Of a DNA stretch of 64,000 bases, positions 23,586-33,106 are shown piece after piece. The stretch comes from Roseovarius pelagicus. GTDB taxonomy: Bacteria > Pseudomonadota > Alphaproteobacteria > Rhodobacterales > Rhodobacteraceae. The stretch's first letter is position 1. Each line of letters starts with the position of its first letter. The notes below the pieces were generated by a model that was given only the letters and a program-made list of their open reading frames with translations, was not told where the DNA came from and searched no databases. The stretch is taken from contig NZ_CP106738.1 in assembly GCF_025639885.1 (NCBI RefSeq), positions 3,286,001-3,350,000 of the forward strand, given 5' to 3'. The translations under genes were made by a program, and so were the position numbers.

Positions 23586-25352
23586 ATGAGCATGACGATT
23601 TCGTTGACCGCCCCGGATATGCGGCCCGGCCGCGCCCTGTTGGACGATGGGGCGGCGATGGCGGGCGATTGGCAGCTGGGAAGCAACGCGTTCCTTCAGG
23701 GCGAGGGTGTCGTGTCGGAGGCCGCTTACAAACGCCGCGAGGCCGCGAACGGGCGGATCATGCAGCACGCGCATATCGGGTTTCGCAGTATCGACCGGAC
23801 GGTTGGGGCGATGGCGGAGTTGCACGCCGCCGCCGACGGACAGGGAGTGCGGATTGACCGGTTTGGCATCACGCTGGACTGGACGATGGGCTACCCGCCG
23901 GAACGGCGACAGGGGGCCATGCGCGGGACTGGGATCGTTCTGACCGGGCCAGAGGATTTCATCCGCATCACCAATGCTTGCCCGGCGGCGGCGCATTTCG
24001 GTGATTTCATGCTGGGCTTGCCCGGAGCATTGCACAACACGCAGGCCGCCATCGCCGCCGGGGCCACGGCGATTGGCAATCTGGGTCAGTATTTTACCTT
24101 TCGGTTGCCCTATTGGGACGATGACGTAGCCACCACGGAGGCCACGGTCACGGCGCTGGGTCTGATTGCCGCGCAGGAGGCTGATATCCTTGTGCATTCC
24201 AATCTCGACGACGGTTTTGCCGGGCTGTTTCTGGATATGGCTTCGGCGCTGGGCATGGTGGTAATCGAAAAGCACATCATTGAGGATTTGATCGGGGCGC
24301 AGGCGTCGTTTTGTTTCGGACATCACTTCTCGGACCCGCTGAGCCGGGCCGCATTCCACGCGGCATTGGCGCAGGTGACGACCACGCCGGGCACTATGTT
24401 GTTTGGCAATACGGTTGCCTATCGCGGGGCACCTGCGGCCAATTATGCCAGTCTGGCCAGTTACCTGCTGGCTGATATCGCGGCGCTGGGGCGCAGGCAC
24501 ACGGGACATGCGATCAATCCCGTGCCGGTGACGGAAAACCAACGTATCCCCGACACTGATGAAATTCTTGATGCGCAACTCTTTGCCGCGCGGCTGACAG
24601 AACATGCGCCGGCGCATGGCGCGCTGATGGATCACGCGATGATCGACGCACTGGCATCAAAGCTGTTGGACGGCGGGCGGGACTTTGCCATCAGAGCATT
24701 GGACGGGCTCGCCGAAAGAGGCGTGGACGTGTCGGACCCCGCGGCGTTGATGCTGGCGATCCGACGATTGGGCGCGCAGCGAATGGAGCGGCTGTTTTCT
24801 GCAACACTCAAAGGCGATCGCCCAGTGCCCTTGGTGCCTGCCGATTGGGCGCAGGAACTGGATGATATGGCCAGCACATGGGTCGCCGCGCAGCAGGAAA
24901 TCCCTGCCGGGCTATCCTGTCTGAGGGTCATTCTGGGCACGACGGATGTGCACGAGCATGGTGCCTATCTGGTCCGTGCAGCCCTAGAAGGGCTGGGGCC
25001 GAAGGTCGTGGATGCGGGGACGGCGGTCGATGCCGAGGTTCTGGTGGAGATGGCGGTAAGCGAAGGTGCGGATGTAATCGCGGTCAGCACCTATAACGGC
25101 ATGGGATTGAGCTATACCCGCGCAGTGATCGCGGCGCTGGAGGAGAAAGGCGTGGTTTTGCCAGTGCTGGTGGGCGGCAAGTTGAATGAGGTGCCCGCAG
25201 ACTCGAATTCCAGCCTGCCTGTCGATGTCTCTGACGAGATCCGCAGCAGCGGTGCGCATCCCTGCGCGGGGTTGGATGATATGCTGGAGACTCTGTTGGA
25301 CAGTGTGGCACAGAGGACTGGTAGAGCCGAACGTGACGCACCCGCGACATAA
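23586..25352 (+). CDS. One-chain coenzyme-B12 mutase-like protein (MutE-like barrel fused to a B12-binding domain)
   Basis: The 588-residue protein begins at 23586 (MSMTISLTAP, GGAGAG upstream). The last 140 residues are a cobalamin-binding domain: D454-V-H-E-H-G459 is the base-off DxHxxG motif, followed by STYNGMG and PVLVGGKL, which match the B12-wrapping loops of glutamate mutase small subunit. Residues about 45-380 resemble the TIM-barrel of glutamate mutase large subunit (HIGFRSIDRT, then NLGQYFTFRLPYWDDD). In known glutamate mutases these are separate chains. The substrate-binding RHGTPD-like segment reads LGLPGA here, so another substrate is probable. Product and reaction are unknown; a carbon-skeleton rearrangement is inferred. 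Confidence 0.72.
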   Translation: MSMTISLTAPDMRPGRALLDDGAAMAGDWQLGSNAFLQGEGVVSEAAYKRREAANGRIMQHAHIGFRSIDRTVGAMAELHAAADGQGVRIDRFGITLDWTMGYPPERRQGAMRGTGIVLTGPEDFIRITNACPAAAHFGDFMLGLPGALHNTQAAIAAGATAIGNLGQYFTFRLPYWDDDVATTEATVTALGLIAAQEADILVHSNLDDGFAGLFLDMASALGMVVIEKHIIEDLIGAQASFCFGHHFSDPLSRAAFHAALAQVTTTPGTMLFGNTVAYRGAPAANYASLASYLLADIAALGRRHTGHAINPVPVTENQRIPDTDEILDAQLFAARLTEHAPAHGALMDHAMIDALASKLLDGGRDFAIRALDGLAERGVDVSDPAALMLAIRRLGAQRMERLFSATLKGDRPVPLVPADWAQELDDMASTWVAAQQEIPAGLSCLRVILGTTDVHEHGAYLVRAALEGLGPKVVDAGTAVDAEVLVEMAVSEGADVIAVSTYNGMGLSYTRAVIAALEEKGVVLPVLVGGKLNEVPADSNSSLPVDVSDEIRSSGAHPCAGLDDMLETLLDSVAQRTGRAERDAPAT

Positions 25353-25420
25353 CGCGCGCAGGTGAAGGCGCCTTTGGATGCTATGCGGTCTCGGTCTGTT
25401 CAACATACGGGGCGAAGGCG

Positions 25421-26098
25421 ATGAAAACACAAGACGGGCAATGGATCGATCAGTTTGAGGGGTTGAAGCGTCTGCCAAATGACCTGCGCGCGGCTCTGAC
25501 AACCGGTAGTCAACTGGTGGACGTGCCTGAAGGCACCGCCGTTTTCGAGCCGGGTCAATCGGCTGACAACCTGCTGTTGCTGCTGGATGGCACGGTCCGG
25601 GTTCAACAGAAATCCGATACTGGACGCGAGGTGTTTCTTTACCGGGTCCATGCCGGGGAAAGTTGTGTGCTGACCACCGCCTGCATGCTGGCATTCGAGC
25701 ATTACGCTGCCGATGGGGTGGCAGAGACAGATGTGCGCGCCGTCGCCATCCCTCGCGCCACCTTTGACGATCTGGCTGGCCGGTCGCCGGTGTTCCGGGA
25801 ATTCATTTTCAAGGCTTATTCGCGACGCATTACCGATCTCTTTACCCTGATCGACGACATCGTTTTTCGCCGTATGGATGTGCGGCTGGCAGCGCGGCTT
25901 CTGGAACTGGCTGACGGGGATGTGGTTTACGCGACCCATCAGGTGTTAGGGACCGAATTGGGCACGGCGCGCGAGGTGATTTCACGCACCTTGTCGGAAT
26001 TTCAACGCCGTGGCTGGATCGAGCAGCGCCGGGGTGAGGTCAGGCTGACAGGGCGTGCTGCACTGGATCGTCTGGCACGCTCGGCCGGAGAACGGTGA
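25421..26098 (+). CDS. Crp/Fnr family transcriptional regulator
   Basis: The 225-residue protein has an N-terminal cyclic-nucleotide-type beta barrel (about 25-125) and a C-terminal helix-turn-helix with LGTAREVISRTLSEFQRRGWI near residue 185. Fnr-type cysteines for an iron-sulfur cluster are not present in the N terminus; two cysteines lie in ESCVLTTACML (residues near 87-94) and could act as a thiol or sulfide switch. It is directly upstream of DUF2892 and YeeE/YedE genes on the same strand, so it probably controls sulfur-compound uptake. The ligand is unknown. Confidence 0.88.
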   Translation: MKTQDGQWIDQFEGLKRLPNDLRAALTTGSQLVDVPEGTAVFEPGQSADNLLLLLDGTVRVQQKSDTGREVFLYRVHAGESCVLTTACMLAFEHYAADGVAETDVRAVAIPRATFDDLAGRSPVFREFIFKAYSRRITDLFTLIDDIVFRRMDVRLAARLLELADGDVVYATHQVLGTELGTAREVISRTLSEFQRRGWIEQRRGEVRLTGRAALDRLARSAGER

Positions 26099-26170
26099 CG
26101 AAGTCACCGAGAGATCCCGCATCCACATGTCAAAGTGTCGTGGGGACTGATTCCTGAAAGGCGAATGGCT

Positions 26171-26377
26171 ATGACAAAGAATATGGGGCGTATTGATCGC
26201 GGGTTTCGGATGGTCACGGGGATTGCGTTGCTGATCGCGGCCTTTGCGACGAATCTGGGCGCAGGTGGGTGGCTACACTGGGCGATGATCGTGGTTGGCG
26301 CCACTTTTGCAGTGACGGCGGCAATCGGTAGTTGCCCGCTCTACGCGATCTTTGGTATCTGCGCCGGCCAGAGGTGA
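26171..26377 (+). CDS. DUF2892 (YgaP-type) small membrane protein
   Basis: This 68-residue protein has two hydrophobic segments (about 14-32 and 36-55) separated by a Gly/Trp loop, and the MGRIDRGFRMVTGIALL start seen in DUF2892 proteins. A cysteine pair (SCPLYAIFGICAG) is near the C terminus. DUF2892 domains also form the membrane part of YgaP-like rhodaneses. The start at 26171 is favoured over 26165 because AAGG is then nine bases away. It forms a run with the YeeE/YedE genes, consistent with sulfane-sulfur handling at the inner membrane. Confidence 0.8.
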   Translation: MTKNMGRIDRGFRMVTGIALLIAAFATNLGAGGWLHWAMIVVGATFAVTAAIGSCPLYAIFGICAGQR

Positions 26378-26382
26378 ATGCA

Positions 26383-26814
26383 ATGGAAACCGTTTTTACG
26401 CCTTGGCAGTCCTTGGCTGGAGGGAGCCTGATCGGGCTTGCCGCAACCCTGCTGATGCTCAGTCTAGGGCGGATATTTGGCGCGACGGGCATCCTGAGCG
26501 GGCTGATCGCGTTCGTGCCTTCTGAGGATCGGGCGTGGCGGGTGGCGTTGCTGCTGGGAATGGTCAGCGGTCCGCTGGTGGTGATGTTGCTCAGCGGGCA
26601 GATGCCAGTCGTGCAGGTCCCGACGTCAGCCCCGATGCTAGTGATCGGGGGACTGGCGGTGGGCGTCGGCGTTACCTTTGGATCGGGTTGCACGTCCGGT
26701 CATGGGGTTTGCGGGATGGCGCGGCTGTCGCGGCGATCATTCGCTGCGGTTCTGACCTTTATGATCACCACAGCCATCACCGTGTATATCCTGCGCCACG
26801 GCATCGGAGTGTAA
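26383..26814 (+). CDS. YeeE/YedE family sulfur transporter, N-terminal half-type protein
   Basis: This 143-residue integral membrane protein has about four transmembrane segments and the YeeE/YedE signature GSGCTSGHGVCGMARLS near residue 105. The cysteines in this motif pass thiosulfate or sulfane sulfur through the membrane in TsuA-type transporters. In many Rhodobacteraceae the transporter is split in two consecutive genes, as here (the other half is at 26818-27255, three bases after the stop). It is regulated most likely by the adjacent Crp/Fnr protein. Confidence 0.88.
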   Translation: METVFTPWQSLAGGSLIGLAATLLMLSLGRIFGATGILSGLIAFVPSEDRAWRVALLLGMVSGPLVVMLLSGQMPVVQVPTSAPMLVIGGLAVGVGVTFGSGCTSGHGVCGMARLSRRSFAAVLTFMITTAITVYILRHGIGV

Positions 26815-26817
26815 CCA

Positions 26818-27255
26818 ATGAGATTGTTTGCCACCTATCTGATCGGAATGATCTTTGGCGTCGGCATTTCGATTTCCGGAATGGCCAACCCTGCCAAGGT
26901 TCTGAATTTCTTTGACGTTGCAGGAGCATGGGACCCATCTTTGGCATTCGTCATGGGCGGGGCCGTGGTCGTGACCTTCATCGGCTACCGTCTGGTGCTG
27001 TTACGCCATGGCCCGGTCTATGGGGCGCGGTTTCAACTGCCTTTGAGCCGCACCATCGATCGGCGGTTGATCGGTGGTTCTGCCCTGTTCGGCGTAGGCT
27101 GGGGCATCGCGGGGTTCTGTCCGGGGGGCGCGTTGCCTGCGCTGGGCACTGGCCGCTGGGAGGTGTTGCTGTTTGTCGGGGCGATGCTGGTGGGTATCTG
27201 GCTCGCCAAGTATCTTCGAACCTTTGGTTCCACGTCTCCTGCGGACGTAAATTGA
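26818..27255 (+). CDS. YeeE/YedE family sulfur transporter, second half-type protein
   Basis: This 145-residue membrane protein has the companion signatures SGMANPAKVLNFFD near residue 20 and GFCPGGALPALGTG near residue 102, with four predicted membrane segments. Together with the preceding gene it would form one complete YeeE/YedE channel for thiosulfate or a related sulfur species. It is the last gene of the Crp-DUF2892-YeeE-YedE run. A six-base-pair hairpin (27277-27294) follows and may end transcription. Confidence 0.88.
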   Translation: MRLFATYLIGMIFGVGISISGMANPAKVLNFFDVAGAWDPSLAFVMGGAVVVTFIGYRLVLLRHGPVYGARFQLPLSRTIDRRLIGGSALFGVGWGIAGFCPGGALPALGTGRWEVLLFVGAMLVGIWLAKYLRTFGSTSPADVN

Positions 27256-27866
27256 ACAGCCGGTACTGAATAGCAATGGCCGATCATGCGGCCACCGGAA
27301 TGTCCCCGGGGCACACATGCCGGTTGGATAAATTCAGTGATAAAACCAAGAAGCTGGCATGCGGCATCGGTGAACGCGAGCTATGGCTGCAGGTGTCGTC
27401 ATATCAAGTGTCACGTAATAGGCTGATTTTTAAAGGTAAAATATATAAATTGAGCGGGTGAAGGAAGGCGTTGAGTTGAAATCGACTGATTGAAGCCACC
27501 TTGGTGGGGGACATCATTCAGCGTTGAACTGTGCGGTTACGCTATTGTTCGGTGTCGAAAATGTATGGTGCCGACGATGCAAGGTGTTTGAGCGCCGGGA
27601 GACATGGTGAATCCGCGCGGTTTGATGTCAAGACTACGGCGGCTGGCAGGGCCATGAACCGCCGGATCGAATTCAGGCGGGCCGATGGCTTGGTTCGTCG
27701 GTCGCTGCGTAGCGGGCAGGGTAATGATCACCATGCACCCCGTGATGAGGTGTCGTGAACAGACCGGATCGGCAGGTTTTGTCGTACGGTTTGCGCAGTT
27801 TGAGCTGTGTTCGCCAGTCTTCGTCCATTATGCGGGCGAGGGTGCCGATGACTGACAGCAGCATCG
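27256..27866. other. Gene-poor intergenic region with decayed coding sequence
   Basis: This 611-bp space lies between the YeeE/YedE genes and the convergent ferredoxin gene. It holds a hairpin (TGGCCG-ATCATG-CGGCCA, 27277-27294) and, at 27561-27683, a fragment resembling the end of an OmpA-type domain. I see no intact gene, tRNA or mobile element. Confidence 0.55.
27561..27683 (+). pseudogene. Possible remnant of an OmpA-family C-terminal domain
   Basis: One reading frame encodes GADDARCLSAGRHGES and then TTAAGRAMNRRIEF. The latter closely matches the final signature of OmpA/MotB peptidoglycan-binding domains (xTxxGRxxNRRxEF), and the former matches the preceding strand (GxxxxRLxxxGxGES). 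Nothing upstream completes the domain and no signal peptide is found, so this looks like a decayed fragment about 40 codons long. Confidence 0.4.
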
Positions 27867-29235
<1,369 letters not shown>

Positions 29236-29250
29236 CGCGGCCTCCCCGGC

Positions 29251-30669
29251 TTAATACAGACGCAGGTATTCTTTGACTTCCCAATCGGTGACGGCCTGGT
29301 GATACCGCTCCCACTCGTCGTTTTTGTAGGCGAGGTAGGATTTGCGCATCACCGGACCCATCACATGCTCTGCCATGTCGTCGTGGCGCAATGCCTCGAT
29401 TGCGTTGTAGAGGGTGCGTGGCAGGCGGCGGATGCCCAGTTCTTCCAGTTCGGCCTCGGTCTTGGCATAGAGGTCGAAATCGGTGGGTTGACCGGGGTCT
29501 GCCTTGTTTTTGATCCCGTCCACTGCGCAGCTGAGATGCATGGCCAGCGCGAGATAACCGTTCATCGTCATGTCGCAGGCGCGGTTCTCCAGACAATACC
29601 GGCTTTGGGGCAGGCGGAACTGGGCGGACCGGTTGTTGAACCCGTAGGTGATGTTGGTCGGTGCCCACGTGACGGTGCCGCCTTCGAACCCACCAACGCG
29701 GGGCACGAGACCATTGTAGGAATTGACCGTCGGGCAGGTAATCGCTGTGATCGCCTCTGCATGCTTCATCATCCCGGCAACGGCGTGCCGCGACTCGGCG
29801 CTCCAACCATCCTTGTCCTTGAAGATGTTCTCTCCGGGGCGGCTTTCGTGTTGCAGCGACATGTTGATATGCGCACCCGAACGCCAGTCGCCGACGGTGG
29901 GTTTCGGCATGAAGGTTACGAACAACCCGTGCGTTTTCGCGACTTCTTTTAGCACGATCCGCAAGAAGGCCAGCCGGTCAGCCATTTCAAGCAGGTTGGT
30001 ATAGTGGAAATCCAGCTCGAACTGCGAATAAGCGCCCTCGCAGACCACATCATGCAGATTCCAGCCCAGCCCCTCGATCGTGTCGATCATATCCTTGAGG
30101 AAGGGCATCGAATCGATTGAGTATTCCACGTCATAGCCAAATGCCTGACGGCGCGGGCGCAGACCCTCGGCAGGGTCGTCGTCAAACGCTTTGACAGGTT
30201 GGCCGGTCTCATCATAGGCCATCACGATAAATTCCGGCTCGATCCCGGCAAAGCCGGTATAGCCTTCGTCGGCGGCCTCTTGCATGGCGCGTTTCAGGGC
30301 CTGACGGGGGCAGACATTATATGGCGCGCCCTCCCAATAGAGATCGGAGAAGATCAGCGCCAAAGAATTATCCCAAGGGCAGACATAAACCGCGTCCAGA
30401 TCCGGCACGACGACCTGATCACTGTCTGCCGGGCTGAGTTCGGGTACGAAAGAGATCGAGTGTACGGCGAATTGCGGTCCTTTGCCGACGCATAGATCCT
30501 CGAAATCGCTCATCGGGACTGGCTTGGTCTTGGGGATGCCATGAAGGTCGATCCAAGCGGCCATGACATATTTGACGCCCGCCTTTTCCAAGCGTTGCTT
30601 TACCTCGGCGATTCTCGGTCGGTTGCGTTCAACCGCTGCGTCGAAAGACGTGATGTAGATATCTGACAT
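29251..30669 (-). CDS. glnT: Type III glutamate-ammonia ligase (GlnT-type glutamine synthetase homologue)
   Basis: This 472-residue ATP-dependent ligase joins glutamate to ammonia or an amine. Family landmarks are VKYVMAAWIDLHGIPKTKPV near residue 33, the metal-binding GIEPEFIV near residue 143, the GAHINMSLQ segment near residue 270 and the late RPD-like region. The start at 30669 follows AAGGAAGG. Housekeeping GlnA has different N-terminal and adenylylation features; GlnT-type enzymes often make gamma-glutamyl amides. It leads the GlnT-MetX-like-ferredoxin operon and diverges from ABC importers, so gamma-glutamylation of an imported amine, or capture of released ammonia, is the likely role. 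Confidence 0.88.
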   Translation of the reverse strand: MSDIYITSFDAAVERNRPRIAEVKQRLEKAGVKYVMAAWIDLHGIPKTKPVPMSDFEDLCVGKGPQFAVHSISFVPELSPADSDQVVVPDLDAVYVCPWDNSLALIFSDLYWEGAPYNVCPRQALKRAMQEAADEGYTGFAGIEPEFIVMAYDETGQPVKAFDDDPAEGLRPRRQAFGYDVEYSIDSMPFLKDMIDTIEGLGWNLHDVVCEGAYSQFELDFHYTNLLEMADRLAFLRIVLKEVAKTHGLFVTFMPKPTVGDWRSGAHINMSLQHESRPGENIFKDKDGWSAESRHAVAGMMKHAEAITAITCPTVNSYNGLVPRVGGFEGGTVTWAPTNITYGFNNRSAQFRLPQSRYCLENRACDMTMNGYLALAMHLSCAVDGIKNKADPGQPTDFDLYAKTEAELEELGIRRLPRTLYNAIEALRHDDMAEHVMGPVMRKSYLAYKNDEWERYHQAVTDWEVKEYLRLY

Positions 30670-31071
30670 GGGTTTTCCTTCCTTGTTTAGACGTGCCTGG
30701 ACTGTGATGCCGCGTCGCCGCCGCACCAGAGTGGAGTTCGCTCCGCTGATTGCGAATTTCGAAAATTTGGTTAGGTGCCGGAGAGCGTATGGCGGCGATG
30801 ACGGCTGTCACAGGCGCTGGTGCTCCGTGCGGGGCAGATTTTGGCTAATATACTCGCGTTAAACACCAATTCTCCCCAGATGGTCGGCGAGAGAGCCGGT
30901 GTCGATGCGTGTCTTTACGGGTGTTTCATGTGGGTCTCCGAATTTCGAAATAATTTACGTATTGCGTAATTTCTAATTTGCGAATACGGTATCGTCAAGA
31001 ATAATAAGTTCAAACAACGTTTTTCGTAATTTTTGTCAGCTCGGCAGTGAATTGCGAAGGGGAGGACGCAA
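30670..31071. promoter_or_regulatory. AT-rich divergent control region with repeated ATTGCGAA elements
   Basis: This 402-bp region separates glnT (minus) from the ABC importers (plus). The stretch 30930-31050 is far more AT-rich than its surroundings. Exact ATTGCGAA octamers occur at 30749-30756 and 31051-31058, with variants ATTGCGTA at 30961 and TTTGCGAA at 30977, plus AATTTCGAAAT at 30941-30951. GTGAATTGCGAA at 31047-31058 recurs exactly at 41100-41111. These are candidate sites for one or both Lrp/AsnC regulators of the island. Confidence 0.55.
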
Positions 31072-31911
31072 GTGACATCAGATACCGCCACGCCCGCCGC
31101 GTCGGGCAACCGCCCATCTCGCGATCCGCTCCTGACGTTTAAGGCACCGATATCGACCTCCCTGAGCCTTGGCCTGGGCGTGCTTGCCTGGGCCACTTTT
31201 TTCGCCATCTGGGAGGGGGCGGTTCTACTGGAGTTGGGTAATCCGATCCTGTTCCCCGGACCCGGTCAGGTACTGTCCGCGCTATACGAGTTGCTGACGG
31301 AACGCGGATTGTTGTGGGATATCTGGGTGAGCGTCCTGCGTGTCATGGTCAGCTTTGGCGGGGCATGTCTGGTGGCGATTCCACTGGGTATTCTGATGGG
31401 TTCTTTTCGCGCGGTTGAAGCGTTCTTTAATCCGGTCGTATCTGCATGGCGCTACCTGCCGGCCCCGGCCTTTATCCCGTTGCTGCTGATGTGGTTCGGC
31501 GCCAGCGAAGAGCAGAAGTTTGCGTTGCTGTTTCTGGGGGTGATCTGGTTTCTGGTGACGCTGATCATGGATCATACGCGTGAAATCAGTGCCGATCTGA
31601 TCAATACCGGGATCACGCTGGGCGGAAATCGCTGGCAAATCCTGTGGACCGTGGTGATACCGGCCAGCCTGCCGGGCATCGTCACTGCCATGCGGCAGAT
31701 GCTGGCAGTCAGCTGGACCTATCTGGTCATCGCCGAAATCGTCGCTGCCGATAACGGTATCGGCGCGATGATGATGCGCGCCAAGCGGTTCGTGCATGTC
31801 GACGAGATCATGGCGGGGATCGTCGTGATCGGGGTGCTTGGCCTGACCTTCGATTTTGCGCTGCGGCAGGCCCGCAAGCTGCTGTTTCCCTATCTCGATG
31901 ATGAGGACTGA
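31072..31911 (+). CDS. ABC transporter permease, TauC/SsuC type
   Basis: This 279-residue inner-membrane permease starts at a GTG (31072) with GGGGAGGA upstream. It has about six hydrophobic segments after a polar N terminus and the coupling loop near residue 185 (INTGITLGGNRWQILWTVVIPASLPGI in two parts), the EAA-type contact to the ATPase. It forms an operon with a periplasmic binding protein and an ATPase of the same class, giving a full importer of the sulfonate/nitrate/taurine family. That family also imports many other small organic nitrogen or sulfur compounds. Confidence 0.9.
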   Translation: MTSDTATPAASGNRPSRDPLLTFKAPISTSLSLGLGVLAWATFFAIWEGAVLLELGNPILFPGPGQVLSALYELLTERGLLWDIWVSVLRVMVSFGGACLVAIPLGILMGSFRAVEAFFNPVVSAWRYLPAPAFIPLLLMWFGASEEQKFALLFLGVIWFLVTLIMDHTREISADLINTGITLGGNRWQILWTVVIPASLPGIVTAMRQMLAVSWTYLVIAEIVAADNGIGAMMMRAKRFVHVDEIMAGIVVIGVLGLTFDFALRQARKLLFPYLDDED

Positions 31912-31969
31912 ACACCCCAATAACCCGACCCGCCATCAAGAGCGGGCAATCCCAACTGGAGGAATCACA

Positions 31970-33034
31970 ATGATATTTTGCAACAACGGTTCGAATTCGA
32001 AACGAGGCATGCTGGCAGGGCTGGCGTTATCCTTTCTTGGCGCGACGGGCGCGCAGGCCGCTGAAGAAGTCCGTATTTCCGGTCTGACATGGCCCGGTTA
32101 CGGGTTCTGGTACATCGCTATGGAAAAGGACCTCGCGCCTGAGCTGGACCTGTCTTATCAGCGGATTGAGGACCCATTCGAAAGCTTCAACCTTGTCACG
32201 GCGGGTCAGATGGACGTGGTGTCCAACACGGCCGAATTTACGCCCGTCGGCGTGGCGAGGGGCATGCCGATCCGGCTGGTCGCCTTGGCAAACCTGTCGA
32301 ACGGCGCGGACAAGATCGTGCTGTCTCCGGGGTATGAGACTGCCGAAGACCTGAAAGGTGCCGAAGTCGCCGTGCTGGAAGGTGGGCTGGCGCAGATATT
32401 CGTGGCGATGTGGCTGGAACAACAGGGCGTCGCCTATGACGCGGTGACCTACAAGAATATCATCGCCGATGACGCATTCGCCGCACAAGTCGGCGGGTCG
32501 GTCGCGGCGTCCGAATACTGGGAGCCATATGGCTCGAACGTGCTAAAGACAGTCCCCGGATCCAGCATGGCCGCTGATTCCGCCGATCCTTATTGGCTGA
32601 AGCAGGCGGTGGTGGCTGACGGGCTGTATTTCGGCGCAGAGTTCATCGCCGAGCGTCCCGATACCGCCCGCAAGACGCTGAAGGCCATGTATGACGCCAT
32701 CAGCTGGTGGAAAAACAACCCTGCCGAGGGCAATCAGATCATCGCGGATCGCATGAAGATGAGCCTTGAGGATGTCGAAATGGTGCTGGGCACCGAGGGT
32801 ACATTTCTGGACGGCGGGCTTTATGTCTATGACTTCATGGAGGCCGCGCGGTTTTGCGGTTCGGCCCCCGGTGAAGCACCGTTCGGGCAGAGCAATGGGC
32901 AGATTGCCGAGCACTGGCAACTGGTCAGCGAATGGTGGGTCAAATTCGGCCTGATCGAGCGCACCTCCCCCGCCTCGACTGGTGTCGAATGCAAGTTGCA
33001 CGCCGATCTCTACGCAGACGGCTATCGCGGCTGA
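31970..33034 (+). CDS. ABC transporter substrate-binding protein, NMT1/TauA type
   Basis: The 354-residue protein starts at 31970 with GGAGGAATC upstream. A signal peptide is visible (basic start, hydrophobic core to about residue 28, cleavage after AQAA), so it is periplasmic. The mature part has the NMT1/THI5-like fold of TauA/SsuA proteins (GYGFWYIAMEKDL near residue 45; AGQMDVVSNT near residue 82). It should deliver substrate to the permease at 31072. The ligand is not readable. The gene lies between permease and ATPase, an unusual but seen order. Confidence 0.88.
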   Translation: MIFCNNGSNSKRGMLAGLALSFLGATGAQAAEEVRISGLTWPGYGFWYIAMEKDLAPELDLSYQRIEDPFESFNLVTAGQMDVVSNTAEFTPVGVARGMPIRLVALANLSNGADKIVLSPGYETAEDLKGAEVAVLEGGLAQIFVAMWLEQQGVAYDAVTYKNIIADDAFAAQVGGSVAASEYWEPYGSNVLKTVPGSSMAADSADPYWLKQAVVADGLYFGAEFIAERPDTARKTLKAMYDAISWWKNNPAEGNQIIADRMKMSLEDVEMVLGTEGTFLDGGLYVYDFMEAARFCGSAPGEAPFGQSNGQIAEHWQLVSEWWVKFGLIERTSPASTGVECKLHADLYADGYRG

Positions 33035-33106
33035 TCCATCACACCGGGCTGGCTGGATCGCGACTGGCCAGCCCCATTACCATCCCCATATTCGGAAGGT
33101 CCGCCA

